Made by a program: the position numbers and the translations under genes. The notes under the pieces were generated by a model. It was not told the origin of the DNA. It ran no database searches and worked only from the letters and a program-made list of their open reading frames with translations. This document shows positions 49,853 through 64,000 of a stretch of 64,000 nucleotides of DNA, piece after piece. The stretch covers positions 934,501 through 998,500 of the forward strand of contig JAOTON010001574.1 of NCBI GenBank assembly GCA_034440635.1, given 5' to 3'. The number at the start of each line of letters is the position of its first letter. Position 1 is the stretch's first letter. The stretch comes from Lepas anatifera. Lineage: Eukaryota; Arthropoda; Thecostraca; Lepadidae.

Positions 49853-52800
49853 AGTAACGTTCTCTGGAACAGATGCTGGAATATACTCCGAAGAATATCA
49901 CTTCACATTATATACACCGTCCTGCCCCAGCAGTAAACTATCGGTTGCTGTTTGATTTAGATTGATAACTCCGCTTCTAGGGCGCCGCCAGAATTTTCGC
50001 AGGGGGACAGACCCGGGCTGGTGCTGACCAACTGAGGCGAATTTGATATTCGTAACTGACAGCATTAATGACCATTGACCCAAAATTTTGGGACACCCCC
50101 TTTACAGGGGGACGCCCCCGCCCTGCCGCTTCTGAATGTATTCGCCTAAATTGTGCGGGGAAATATGGGAGTAACCCGATAGGCTCTAAATTTTCTTTGT
50201 CATAAAAAACTCTACGGGGCCTCAATGGAATGGTTGTTTACAACAAAACCACGAAATAATCGAGTAAGATTTTTTTGGTGTGCAAAATCAAAGCTAGCTG
50301 AAAATGGTGTCTCGTGTTGAACATCGTCACACCCCAGGGACAACGCGGTGAGTGTATCGTTATCATTTCCTGCTCGTTATCCACATCTTTATAGGTCATA
50401 GCTTTGAAGAACTGCTAATTTTTCGGCAGCGTCTGACGGAGACGCAGGGCACGATATGGCTCTTCTTTATAACTATGGTCCCGTTCGTGGCTGGTCCCAT
50501 GGTTCTTAAAACATAACCTACACCGTGATGGAGGGAGTCAAATAATCTGTGCATTATAATTACGTGTTTTGTGCAATATCAGTCGGTCATCCGAGAAATG
50601 GAATCTTGCAAGATTATGCATGCAAACAGAGAATAGCCATTTTGAATGAACTAGGACCATTTCTAGGACGTAAGAAGTGAACTGCTGCACGGTCTGGGAA
50701 TTTCTCGGAGTCTGTTGGGTTGGAACATCGTTATCAGCTGGCATGTATGATCTGGTGGCCACTGAACCAGCTGACAAAAGCATGGCTGTGCCTGTGAACG
50801 GATCGCTCCCACCGCCTTTCTTAACAAATACCGCGACCAAAAGCACAGACATTCATATAACTGTCAATCGTCTGATGGTCTCGTGCTTGCTAAGGAATCT
50901 GAAGATATTTCTATTTTGTGTGGAACAGTTTACATTGAGGCCGCAGGCGAAGTTTATGGTAGGTGTCTTCTTCCAAAGTGGTGGTTCCAGCAACTTATAT
51001 GGCCTAAGTTCAGGTAGAAATGGGCTGGGATTGAGGACATCTGAGATTTAGAGACGTGTTGTTTGGTGCGAAACTGGTACTGCATTAAACCTGTTTGACC
51101 AACGAGGCGTGAAACAAGGGAATCATGCTTTTGACGGCCTTAGTTGTTATTTTCCAGAACTAATTGGACAATAAAAATAGCCAATAAAAACGACGTGAAA
51201 GACATATTTTTAAACGTGGATTGATATTTCTGAATGCTAGTTTGGAACGGCATCGTTGGGTATCGGTCGCATCCATACTTGGCGTGAACTATCACGGTAT
51301 TCATGCGCACGCAGCAGACTCTTTCAGATCACAAACCATGTCGTTCTAACCAATCACAGGCGAGGTACGACAGGCTGACAGTCGCGGGCCATGTCGCTGA
51401 TGTCCTTCTAAAGCAAATCGCTGACCCAGACACACCACTGGCATCTGCCAGATAGTGATTCCTCCAACGTAGATCGAACATCGTACAGAACGCCTGCTGT
51501 AAGAGAAGCCGACTGGTGGCAACACAGGCAGGCGGCTCACCCACCGAATCAAACAGGATGTGCCTTTAGCACGTGCAGAATGCTGAGTCGGATGTAGCGG
51601 GGCACACGCGGAACCAGCCTTGTTTCGAATGCTGCTGACCACAGTCAATAACGACGCCCCCGAACCGAGCTGTCGCTTCCTTGTGAAGGGTTTGTTTCAT
51701 CCATCCAGACAGATATGTGACGGATATCTGACACATTTAGCGCGACAGAAAATGTCAGCCGTCCTGCGCTTCCGGGTGTAAACAGGTCTGTTTTTGTGAA
51801 TGCAATTCGCTGGCATGTTTGGCTAATATTTAGTCAGTTGAAAGCGCCGGCGGAACCGACCACATGCCACGTGTTTGTAAACTAGATATACTGATTTGTT
51901 GGTCAGGGCTGTGTAGCATAAACTGTGGCCGAATATAGGCCGTCGTGTCGCGCGTGCCCGTGCCTCGTCGCCTGACCGACACTGTCCGCTACCTCACCGA
52001 GAGCAACCATTTCCGCTATCGGTGGCGATGCCTCCGCATTTCGCTTTGTCCTGACTGCAGGAAAACTGGTCGCGAATAGATGACCTTCAGATACGAAGCC
52101 GACAGCTGACTCAGACGCTAAACGCTGCACCGCCCTCAATCTTAGCGGGACACGACGACCAGAATAGAAGGAATGACGTTCTTGACAGTATATGACGTCA
52201 GCAAACTTACCAGTGTAGCTAGTGCATGGCCGCTGGCAATGTTACGTCATATGGTGTGACGTGGGGTACCTAGATGACTTTCGACCACTTGACGGGAGGC
52301 AATGGTGTCACGACGATAAATGATATCCTGCACAGACTGGTTGGCCTCTACCACTTTTCAAGCCGTGCTCGAGAAAAAGGATGTAGTTTGATTATACGTG
52401 AAGCAATTTCGAAAGTAATCTTAGTCTGATCTAAAATAATCGTAGCCCATCGATTTCAACTGGAACTCATTTAGAATGCAAACAGCTAACAGGGCTATTT
52501 ATTTACCTCATTTAATCTTATTCTATTATCGCCACTTCTAATAGGAAACGTACCTTCCAATTACAAGGAGTATTTGCACGAGTGTTGAAGTATTTATCCT
52601 GCTATTTATGAATTCGAATAAATCAATGAATAATAATAAAGCTAAGGCTGGAGGTCTCTTCTCGATCCATGAGCGTTCCTGGGTATCATACTGACACGGT
52701 GATAGAAACCCAATACAAACCCCGTGGATGACCCGAAACCCAGAGGCTTCCTGGCCCTACCTCTCCTTCCCGATCTCCACCCATGAAATAAATATAACCT

Positions 52801-53338
52801 GTCGGTATCACAAGTGCAGCATACCACTTTTTGGCCCAGTGAAGCAAAGACCACTGTTTCGTCATGCTTTCATCATATCGGCAGTTATTGCTCACGCGTT
52901 ATAACAGCCTCGCTGGCAGTCACCCGTCCCTGCTCATACACCCATTTCTATTCGTGCACACACAGTGCTTTACAAGTGGACAGGTGGAACCAGTCAGACC
53001 AGCTGTGTCCAGGTTGGATGTGCTGTTGAGCGCGCCGGGCTTTACACGGACCGGTTCTGTCCTGGCGCGGCACTGAGGTAAAACCGACGCCGGCGGCCAC
53101 GAGATGCCACAGCCACTGACTCATTCAGCCACAAAACACAGCCGCTCCGCTCCAGCCGCGCCGGCCCGGCTCATGCATGAAACATGAGCGCGGTAAGCGA
53201 GCTGTTTCACGGAGTCCGGGTGAAATGGTGTCCAGTGCTGGCGGCGCGTGTCGCCGCGTCACTCCGCGCCGCTCACCGCGTCCATGATACCGCGCCGCTC
53301 ACCGCGTCCGGTCCGGTCCGAATGACTGGAAACGATGC

Positions 53339-53570
53339 CAGGGGCGTCGCCACCGGGGGGCAGGGGCCCCGGCCCCCATTTTTTGGCCAAAGATTTCCTG
53401 ATCTCAGGCAAAATGGGAGAAAACCGGACATTCTTATAACCAGCCGCTGCAGAAGGCAACGAGGAGCCCAAATTCGAACAGTATTTGGTCCTAACGTGGG
53501 AAGTTTTTTTGTCAGCGTCAGTTTGAAGTTTGGCTGGCCCCCCACTTTTTTGCCGATGGCGACGCTTATG
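53339..53570. mobile_element. Non-autonomous hAT-like element (232 bp)
   Basis: It starts CAGGGGCGTCGCCACCGG and ends CCGATGGCGACGCTTATG. It is flanked by 8-base duplications AACGATGC (53331-53338) and AATGATGC (53571-53578), 7 of 8 identical. Frames inside it are not genes. Confidence 0.82.
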
Positions 53571-56047
53571 AATGATGCCTTCGAATAGTGCCTCGTTTGA
53601 AGCAGTCGCTGGGCTAATTCCTGACTTGAATATGGACGATGTTGATGGGTTATCTCGCTGAGAGAGTTGAACTCGCTTCCTTGTAAAAACTTATCATGAT
53701 CAAAATTAATGCAATTTTCACAGGAATAGACGATTTTACGTCGCAGCATAACACTATGCGGAATGCGGTGAATTTCGGCCTGAGAATCGTACCGTGGGCC
53801 TTCTCACAGCTGAACGCACAATATCTTCGGGAAAATACAGATAGACTTGGGCCATAGCATGGGAATAGAGTGGCCACGACCCTCCCAATCATTCAGATTT
53901 AACCTTTAACCCTGTAGCGTTGCACGAAAAGAGTTAGCCTCAAAATCATTTTCATCCACCAGCAAGAAAGTCTACAATTGCTATTATCTACCCAGCTTGA
54001 GTTTCATCAATTTCCATGCGCCGCAGGGGTCCAAGCCGCTGCAGCGCATACGCACGCGCGGTATACTGCGGTGAAGACCCGCGGTGTGCGTCAGAGCTCG
54101 ACAGAAGTACACACGTGTGGACCAGCAGTGGACTCCCACTCGAAGGCCGTGTCGGATCTCACAGAGCCGGCAGCATGCTCACTCTTGTTTAGTGCTGGGG
54201 CCGGGTCTTCATGTTCCGCGCCCACTCTCGCTGTTTAAGCAGAGGGGCAAACACCATCCAGCCGGTGCATGCTGTCAAACAGCTGTCCAGGATCGTGCGT
54301 GTCCTTCAAACCTGTCAGTAGCGCCATGCCGGGACACAGTCCAGCACACCGAGATGCCACTTCCTGTTTGGTGTGGGTGACGCCAGAGTTTTCACCTCTG
54401 CTTTCCGTGACCTGGAGCTAGCTCGTGCTGATGAGTCAACACTGATAGCTTCAGCGCCGCTTCACGCCCAGCATAAATGGCGGAGCTGGTGATGCTCCTG
54501 GGCTTAGTCTGGTAAAACAATCATTTCATGCAGCAGCGCAGGATAAGCCGACTTGTTTCCGCTACAGGCTAATGCAGAGCAACTAGTTGTAGAAGGCAGG
54601 ATGTCCTGGATGTCACTGACTGAATTCTTGGCCGAGCCCCGGTCCCCGTGTCTGTCACCCCCTATGTTGAGCACCTGCCCGGCAGCGAGCCTCCGCCCAA
54701 TCCGGCGCGCTGCAACATGACCAGGGCGTTCCGAGAGGCCGCTACATGCACTGGAAGGATAGCAGCAAGGTCAAATGAGCGACCCAGTTGTAGCACGTGT
54801 TTCCCCGTCGCTCCCGCTACCCCGGCGACCGGAACAGGAGCCTCATGATCGGCCTCGACTCCACGCTGGCATCTGCGGCGACTTAGGTAGTGACTGTGTG
54901 TGCGGCTTGGAATTTCACGACGCAAGGACGACGAAGGTTACCCGGTGTCGGGAGCTGTCACCTTGCTGGACGGTACTGCAGTGGAGGAGACACCCAGGGG
55001 TCGAACCCGGACTTCCCTGCTGGAGAGGTGGACGTACGCTGTTGCACCCCGTGGAAGATACATGTCCTCCTCAGCGCTTAAGCACTTCATGCATTCACTT
55101 CTTCACCCGGCGTATCGGCACCGGTCAGTGATGGGTTTGTGGTGCGGATCGGAAGCTGAGCCGGATTTTCTACGGTGGTGCTCATCTGATAGCAAGTATC
55201 GACATCCGGGATCCTAAGAGACAGTGCAGTGTGCCTGAAATGTGGGTCCATGACAGGCCCGTGACATTAGGAATGGCCTGCTTCGTTTAGAAACCATGGA
55301 TAAGTAAACATCGGAGGTATGCTAAACGGCAATGGGTCAAGTCGTTGATTGGGCGATTTTACACATGGAAAACCTTATGTGACAGTAAAATAGTTAAATC
55401 GCATAATTTGAAAGTTTGGGTTTAGGGACGAATAGATTGGTAAGATAACATCGGATCAGGGATGGATAGAAAACAGGGGCGAAAGGGGCTATCGCCCTCT
55501 CTAGGTCCATAAATCCTCCTCCCCCACTCCATTGTGGACACCGCCTGTCCATATCGAGCATCGAATCACGGAGCGATCCTAAAATATGAGATCTGTGCGA
55601 TGCAGTCGCCTTAAAGTTGCATTTAGGCGACCTTGTTTACTGGCGCATTCTATTGTTTTCTTCCGCTTCACTGGCAGCCTCAGACTTTGGTTCGACCAGT
55701 TGGCTGCCCCCCCGCAAGCAGTCGCGCTATTTTGGTCAAATTTTCTCAGCTTCTTGCCGATTAGACTAAACACACCCATCCCCCCAAAACATCACATCTA
55801 GGAATGTACAAAAGACTCTCCCGGGGTGTCATAGGCCGGTCCACTACCGAAGCCGTAGACCCATCACTGCATGGGGTATTCAGTTTGCTTCGTGACTCGG
55901 TACTTATCGTTTAAAGCTCGTCAGGGATAAAGCGTGTAAAATCGACAGCAGTCTTGCTGGCTTCGTGCGGGTGCTATACCGCTGATTCTGAAGCCCCTTC
56001 TCAGGCCAGCTTTATGGCGATAGATGCGCCCCCTGAGGGGTGGATTA

Positions 56048-56504
56048 AAGGGAGTGTGGCACCTTCATAACGTGATTTTAACTGAGATAGCCAAGTTGTA
56101 AAGCAAGTCGGAAACCCCGGTACTCAACATATAATTTGTCATGGAACTCGAGATTTCCGTAGGAAAAAAGCTAAAACCTACCTGACACCATGCAATCCCC
56201 TCATCAGCCCCTCGCCGGGCGGCCATTGTTGTGAGCTGCTGGTGTCACGACATATGCTGGCGTAACGATGAGCATCAGCCAATCGAAGCCCTTGAAGCGT
56301 TTCAAGTATGGCAATGGTTGCCAGATCATGACATCATCCACAGGCAGATATTTATTTATTTTCCTAGCGGAGTATTTTTAAAAACAAAATATTGAGCCTA
56401 TTGAACATTTTTCAGAGAAATCATAAGTGGTTTCATTATTTTTGGCTAAAAGTACGCCTAATTTCACTAAATTCCAGGATTCGACCAAGGTGCCACATTC
56501 CGTT
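56048..56504 (+). mobile_element. TA-flanked MITE, copy 4 (457 bp)
   Basis: The termini are AAGGGAGTGTGGCACCTT and AAGGTGCCACATTCCGTT, with TA at 56046-56047 and 56505-56506. Its orientation is that of copy 1. The CRE position is mutated here (TGGCGTAA), unlike in the other four copies. Confidence 0.87.
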
Positions 56505-57606
56505 TAAATGGAGACCGTGAGATCCGGGGAGCCGGTTCCAGGCTTTACATATATCAGGGCTTATCCGACAATCGGACTTCAAAGAGGTTAATGAAGTGGC
56601 GGACAGTTGGTAGCTTGAGGATCGCGTGTGTGGCCCTTCCCCCTGCCCCTTTCGCCGGCCTGGGGGCTCAGTGCAAACACAGTGTCATGGCATTATTAGG
56701 ATGCATCCAAAGACTCATTTAACCCAGTTAAGGCACAGCATAGACTCCGGAGCTTAATCAGAGATTTACGATTAATTCGCATTTGGCAGGGCTAAGAATC
56801 AGACGAGCTGGCCTTGTTTGCGGACCGTTTACCCACGTCTTTTAACTGGGCAGTTCGGCCCGCTATATCATTATCATTGCCCATAATCAGCATATATAAA
56901 CATTTAACCCGCACCTTGAAAATTTTAGGACAGAAAGCGAACGTCTAGAATTTTTTTCAAAGCAACATTGGGATCCCGGTGAAACCGAAGTCTGACACAT
57001 GCGCATGCCCAATTGGCTTTGTTTTTTGTACAGAGAATGTTCGCTTGACACCCAAAAACGGAGAGGTATGCAGTTACTCTAGTTCTCGCCAACCGCAGCT
57101 CGCCGCGGAATTCGCGGCAGCGGTTCTGCAGTCGACAGCTCTGCAGGATTCGTGCATGGATTCAGCGGGGCCCGTGCATGCGACGCTCCGTCCTATATGG
57201 GATCAGCGGAGGACGCCGTCCACCCACCATCTGGCCACCACTCCCTGCTCCGCTCACGACCCCTGTGCCATGACGCATCCAGGCGGGGGTACCACTGGCA
57301 TGTGCTACCGAACTGGGCCATACAGTACCGACCTAGTCGATCCGGGTCCCCCGGGCCAACTCACTGCAGTGACGGGACGGTGCTTATTGGGTTTAATGGA
57401 AACAGGCGTGGTGCATCAGTGAAAAACCTGACCGTAGCCTGCACGCCTTTCACGGAGACTGTAAATTACTTCTTGATGAGCCAGACTTTTAATTCATTGA
57501 ATGTTTGACATAAACAGGTGTAGTATTAATGGGTACGCCAGTAGTATTATAGACTTTTCATTCTCGAATCCGGTACACATGAGGTGAATCCATACGCGGG
57601 TTCCTC

Positions 57607-57720
57607 CATAGGCGGATCCAGGGGATTTGGTGTCCCCTCGATCTACCCTCGGTGCTCCCTGAAATGGTCAAGGCGTCCCCTGAGAGGTCGATGACACCCC
57701 CTTGAAATGTCGCTCTGGGC
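57607..57720 (-). mobile_element. hAT-like GC-rich MITE, truncated copy
   Basis: It starts CATAGGCGGATCCAGGGG and continues through the family motifs CGATCTACCCTCGG and AAATGTCGCTC, then similarity stops. The other end is missing. Confidence 0.7.
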
Positions 57721-58654
57721 TGCAATGTTAGCTAGTTCCCCAAAACTTCTGGGTTCAGTAAATAAGGACAAATCCCCTATGGAAGAAATCGGTTGCAATT
57801 TCGAGACTTGACGTTTCAATTAAGACCAATCACCAAAAACTCATGAGCTCTGATTAGTCGATGACAGTCTGTTTAACGACCGATGTCCGTACAATGCGCC
57901 CGGACAAGGGCATCAGCGAACAAAAACCGGCGGCGACGGATCCCAACCGGCACCGGGCGAATCAGAGCCGCGGCTGCCGCGTCTGTCAAACGATCCACAT
58001 TTTCCGCCCACTGCCCCCCCTCCTCACCGGTCCGGTGGGCTGGAAGTGAGGAGACAAACCCACCCACCCGATGTTGAACGTCCTGGATGCCAGCAACCGC
58101 TGAAGTAGTTCTAGGGTGGTTACTTTAAACCAGAGGAAGAACTACGGTCAGTGTTGTTAATGACCTTCCAGAACGCTGGTGCGCCGGCAGAGTTACATGT
58201 GTACCGGCTAATTGGCCGGCCGCGCCCCGGCCACGCGCGGCTCCCGTACCGGTTATAATCGGTGGGTCCAGGTCGTCGGGCGCGCCTAGCAACCCCTCCT
58301 GGACGAAGACTGGTGGCGCGCTGCGGCGAACTGAGCGTCTGGATTTGAGCACTCGCTCTACAGAGGAAAACTGAACGGGCCAGCTGAGTGCGTGCCGATG
58401 GAAACTGCTGATGCGTGCAGCGAACTCCAAACGAAGAGCAGAGGTTCTGCGAAAGCTTTGGTTGAGTCCTGGTCGGTGGGTTTCCTGTCATTCGGTGTTT
58501 CCCATAGCATTTCCTTTCAAAGTTTGTACAAACTACGTTAATTTCGGGTCAATACACTATTGATTAGTATTGAGTAAGGCCAGACAAAGTATTGTCGACC
58601 GAGGTGCCTATACAAACGCAGACCCAGTGCAGCCTCACTCGTGACCAACCTTCA

Positions 58655-58843
58655 GGAAATACGGCGGGGGCGCGGTGGAGCAGTACTGACGCTCGATTTC
58701 CACGCGGTCGACCGCGGCTCAAGGCCCGGAAAACTCCCTGAACAGGGAGCAGGCTGGCTCCCGAGAGACCCTTCCTACAGGGAGAGTTGGCGACGTCATG
58801 CGACCCTGACACTTCATGCGTTGATAAGCCCCAAATATTATTA
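58655..58843 (+). mobile_element. tRNA-derived SINE, copy 2
   Basis: The body and tail (CCCTTCCTACAGGGAGAG... CCCTGACACTTC... CCCCAAATATTATT) match the 3' part of the SINE at 9495-9680. The head differs, with a B-box-like GGCTCAAGGCC near 58713. Its ATT tail is the target of MITE copy 5. Confidence 0.65.
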
Positions 58844-59295
58844 AAGGGAATGTGGCACCTTGTTCGAATCCTGGAATTTAGTGTAGTTAGGCGTACTTTT
58901 GGCCGAAAATAATGAAACCACTCATAATTTCTATGAAAAATGTAAAATAAGCTCAATATTTTGATTTTTAAAATACTCCTCTAGGAAAAGAAATAAATAT
59001 CCTGCCTGTGGATGATGTCATGATCTGGCAACCGCTACCATACTAGAAACGATTTAAGGGCTTCGATTGGCTGATGCTTATCGTGACGTCAGCATATGTC
59101 GTCACACCAGCAGCTCACAAAAATGGCCGCCAGGCGAGAGGTACATGAGAGGTACATTTCGGGTAGGATTTAGTTTTTTTTCTACGGAAATATAGAGTTC
59201 CAAGACAAATGATATATAGAGTACCGAGTTTTCCTACTTGCATTACAACTTGGTTACCTCAGTTAAAATCACGTTATAAAGGTGCCACATTCCCT
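58844..59295 (-). mobile_element. TA-flanked MITE, copy 5 (452 bp)
   Basis: Full-length, inverted orientation, with TA at 58842-58843. The right end is one T short. A CRE is at 59084-59091. It inserted into the ATT-repeat tail of the SINE at 58655-58843, so it is the younger of the two. Confidence 0.87.
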
Positions 59296-59470
59296 TAAAG
59301 GAAATATGGCACCCCACATTGCACAAATTGCGCGTCAGCCTCGTAGAGCATACCGAGTACCCCGGCTCTATATTTCGCCTCTCTCAAAATTCACCTGTTA
59401 AGGGTTATCAGCGCTCACGAGCAGAATTCTTTTTGAAACATTTTTTAGCTCCTTATGAACCTAAAAGCCG
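59296..59470 (+). mobile_element. Fragment of a second MITE subfamily, next to MITE copy 5
   Basis: AAAGGAAATATGGCACCCC resembles the family terminus AAGGGAATGTGGCACC, and TAGAGCATACCGAG follows at the corresponding subterminal place. It directly abuts the right end of the full copy 5. No right-hand terminus was found. Confidence 0.5.
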
Positions 59471-60602
59471 CTCTCTCGTGATAAGATCCCCAAATTTCGG
59501 ATTTCGCTTGCAGCCAGTGTAGCTGAGGGGCTGCGTGTGCGTCTCTCGCGCTGAACGTTCCTGGGTCCGCTGGGTACGGGGTGCGCTGCCGCGCTCCTCC
59601 GTAGCCTGGTCTGCCGGCCGCCGGTCACCAGGGTGTCCCATCACCCCACCGCCGCCCATTCACCAAAACCTAGCAGGAGCGGGAGAGGCAGCCAAAATTG
59701 GTCGTACCGAAGGGCCGAAAACTCGAAACAAACTCAATAATACTGATACAACGGCAGTGAGAATGTTCACGCCATCGCGGAACGAACGGAACACGCTTGA
59801 TCTAAGTATTTCGAGACTGATTCTGCCCAGGAGTAAAGCAGAGTTGCGTTCTCTAGAGTCGTTCCGCAGAGTTCCTCAAATTTGACTTGATTCATTTACT
59901 CGCATAACACACTGGGCTATGCCAACTTGGTTTCCTTCTTATTTTTTGCGAGGGAGAAACCACCACAAGAGTTGTGACGAGATGATTTCATTATCGATAA
60001 GTTGAATTTGTGAACAATGCATTATTAACTAAACAGAAGTTGAGATACACTCACGCGGCGCCAACAGAGTAAAATGCACGCCATTGCCCGAAATCTCGCA
60101 CCCCAGAACATCCGATGCAACAACAAAACCACCAAGAACAGGTCCCAATTTCACCGGCAGTAAGCCTATCACCGAGCCCGTGGCTCTCTACAGCACACCG
60201 AAACCCTGCCCTGCGCCAGAAGGTGACTCGCTATTCAGCTCAGCTCTACTGAAATATCTGCCCCACCTAAATGCCCAGCCTGAACCAGTCCAACTCAGCA
60301 GTCCCATCCAATCAACGGGCCAGAGCCTACACACAAACACAGCTCAACCGAAACAGGATGAAACTGGTACTTGCTGTCCAAACAATATGCTGACTACATA
60401 AATAATTCACGACCAGATGTACTTTTTCTCACTCGCACGACGCGTGCAACTACTGGCATCCTGCAAATCCTGTCGGTCCTCCACAATACTAGTGCCTTTG
60501 ACTTTAACCGCATGGCGGCGCCACCTGCGCATCACAGATCCTTCCACCGTACAACGCCATCAATTCCAAAACAAAAATCCCTAGCACGACTGCCGGAGGG
60601 CA

Positions 60603-62393
<1,791 letters not shown>

Positions 62394-64000
62394 CTGAAGT
62401 CCAGGTCACGGCCAGACAACAGATTAGAGGTCGTGTGGACCGAGGTATGCCATGACTAAAATGTTCACCAGTGCTCAAAGACGATGATATCTGAACTGGC
62501 ACCGGGTACTCCGTTGATGTTTTCTCGAATAAAGGTCTGACTATCAGAAAACAACAGCCAGTTAATTGCTCACATAATGAAAAAAATATCGCTTTACGTG
62601 GCTATCCATGGCGGAAGCTATAGCTGAGAATGCTGGTTAGTTTAGAAACTTCAAATATAACCTAAGCAACTGAGGTGCCCTAAACTCCGATAGTTTAGAA
62701 ACTCCGTCAGGGTCTGGAAACGCAACAGAACAGTCTACGAACGTTACGACTGTACTTCATTAAACAGTCGACAAAGGCACGAGTCCCAACTCGGGTGAAG
62801 CAGTAACCCAGTCTAAAGAGAAAAAACTACACCAGTCACGTGGTTCCCAATCCCACGGCCCGACGACCCAATTTCAAAGTCAAAAACTACACGACCCGGC
62901 ACACTGCTGGAAATACTCTGTGCTGGATAATACTCTGAAAATACCCATTTCTGGACATCGTTTTCTAAACAAAACTGTCACAAGATCCAGAAACTGGTGT
63001 CAAAAGCGACGAGAAAAGTGGCGAGGACTTTGTATTCAACAGCGTACCTATAAAGCCGAAAGTAGGGGAGCGTCCTCCATCTCCAACAGACAGATCCTAT
63101 GATTCAGCACCCCTCGCATTCAGATGCGTATTCAAGAGACGCTGGGGAAGCGAGCTGGCTGGTCTCAGACGCTCTTTATCAAATGCTAATGCCAACAATG
63201 GGAAGTGCATCTCTGGTGATACATGGGTAACCATAAATTTATCGTCGTCAGATTCGACTTATACGTCATAAGTGCATAAAGGAAGAAAAACATGACCCCC
63301 AAGTGTGTTACAATAATTTTAAAAGGAGGTATTATCATTTATGATGCATTTCATCCACTAAACATACATCTACATAATCTAATTTCCTCGTTACTGAGAT
63401 CAAGGATTTTTAAAGGGTGGGGTTGGTAACCCTGTGCCCTCCCTCCGCGCTCCAAACCTGCTGCTAAAAAGTAAATCACTTGTTGAGAAAGCCAAAAAAG
63501 ATCCGACATTTCTCCCATTAAGTTGAATTAATTACCTGATTCCTGTCTCAATACGCATGGTCCTATCTTCAGGGGCGTGCTCAGAATGCTAAACAAATTT
63601 GGTCTCGTCATATGTATGAAGCAACATCCCAGTCCCTATATCAGTTAAACGATTGAAGACTTATTATACAGTTTAGCAGAAACCGAAGAGTTGGCTTTTA
63701 AAGATCATACAAAAAGTTGATCTCAAAACCGCAATTCGCATGCGTATCTTGCCACTACTTAAAGGGAGATACGCGAAAAAATTATTATTGTGGTTTCTTG
63801 CTATTTGAAAAATCCTGATAACGAAACTATCAATTATTTTTGCATCTTCGGCAAAATTTTGGGAGGCCACTTACTTATTATCGAAATAGGTTAACAGTTT
63901 CAATAAAACGCCCATCATTTACCCATGCCCATACCCAACACTTACTTTTCGAAAACTATTTAAAGTTGAAAAGTAATGTTTTTTATAATACAAATGTCTG
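62394..64000 (-). other. DNAJB11 upstream intron, no exon seen
   Basis: No exon for the segment before GDLIF (the EGEPHxDGEPG part of ERdj3) could be found up to the right edge, so the previous exon lies outside. AT-rich, with small unsupported frames only. Confidence 0.6.

Larger units (their letters stand above)
47902..60602. other. Intergenic region, no gene supported
   Basis: It holds MITE copies at 49623, 53339, 56048, 57607 and 58844 and the SINE at 58655. The frames at 54648-55217, 56979-57508, 57861-58490 and 60084-60634 lack start, splice or similarity support. A CpG-rich stretch at 53060-53330 contains ATGAGCGCG|GTAAGC (53184-53192), which could be a first coding exon of an unseen gene, and a 24-base tandem duplication (CGCGCCGCTCACCGCGTCC twice). 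A further CpG-rich stretch is at 57890-58330. Confidence 0.5.

Noticed and set aside
54980..55040. A tRNA-like B-box on the minus strand (GGGTTCGACCCC).
   Set aside because: No convincing A-box or cloverleaf upstream.

Overview
The window is nuclear DNA from an animal, probably an arthropod. Genes are split by GT-AG introns, there are no operons, and the introns are full of short DNA transposons, a tRNA-type SINE, minisatellites and CT-rich microsatellites. EFR3 here matches the rolling blackout/EFR3 family. The GC content and style of the repeats would fit a crustacean such as a barnacle, but I cannot fix the species.

Four protein-coding loci can be supported. (1) Positions 1-33470, plus strand: the C-terminal ten exons of an EFR3/rolling blackout homologue, the plasma-membrane scaffold of the PI4-kinase III-alpha complex. 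Its 5' exons lie before the window. Exon phases agree at every junction; one junction needs a GC-AG intron. (2) About 40777 down to 36533, minus strand: a long, nearly intronless, low-complexity locus. It starts with a signal peptide and is read as three open frames (459, 820 and 198 codons), the second in the -1 frame and the third back in the first frame. It looks like one gene broken by two single-base shifts, the first at a run of A. (3) 46018-47901, plus strand: an uninterrupted 627-residue protein with basic ends that I do not recognise. A CRE and an AP-1 site lie upstream and an AATAAA lies downstream. (4) 62393 down to 60603, minus strand: the last three coding exons of a DNAJB11 (ERdj3) homologue, an ER-lumen Hsp40 partner of BiP. 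The last exon is only 65 bases. Earlier exons lie beyond the right edge.

The rest is intron or intergenic DNA. I could define several non-autonomous transposon families by terminal repeats and target duplications: a ~451-457 bp TA-flanked MITE (five copies, four with a perfect CRE), a 230-267 bp GC-rich hAT-like family whose ends read CATAGGCGGATCCAGG (three complete or near-complete copies and two degenerate ones), two other hAT-like elements (21155-21761, 53339-53570), a 1024-bp TTAA-flanked element packed with AGGTCA half-sites (13481-14504), and a 388-bp TA-flanked inverted-repeat element (29214-29601). There is also a tRNA-derived SINE (two copies). A 33-bp minisatellite in EFR3 intron 7 begins in the 3' end of exon 7 and repeats that exon's own 5' splice site about 19 times.

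The four genes show no sign of working together; their proximity is ordinary eukaryotic gene order.
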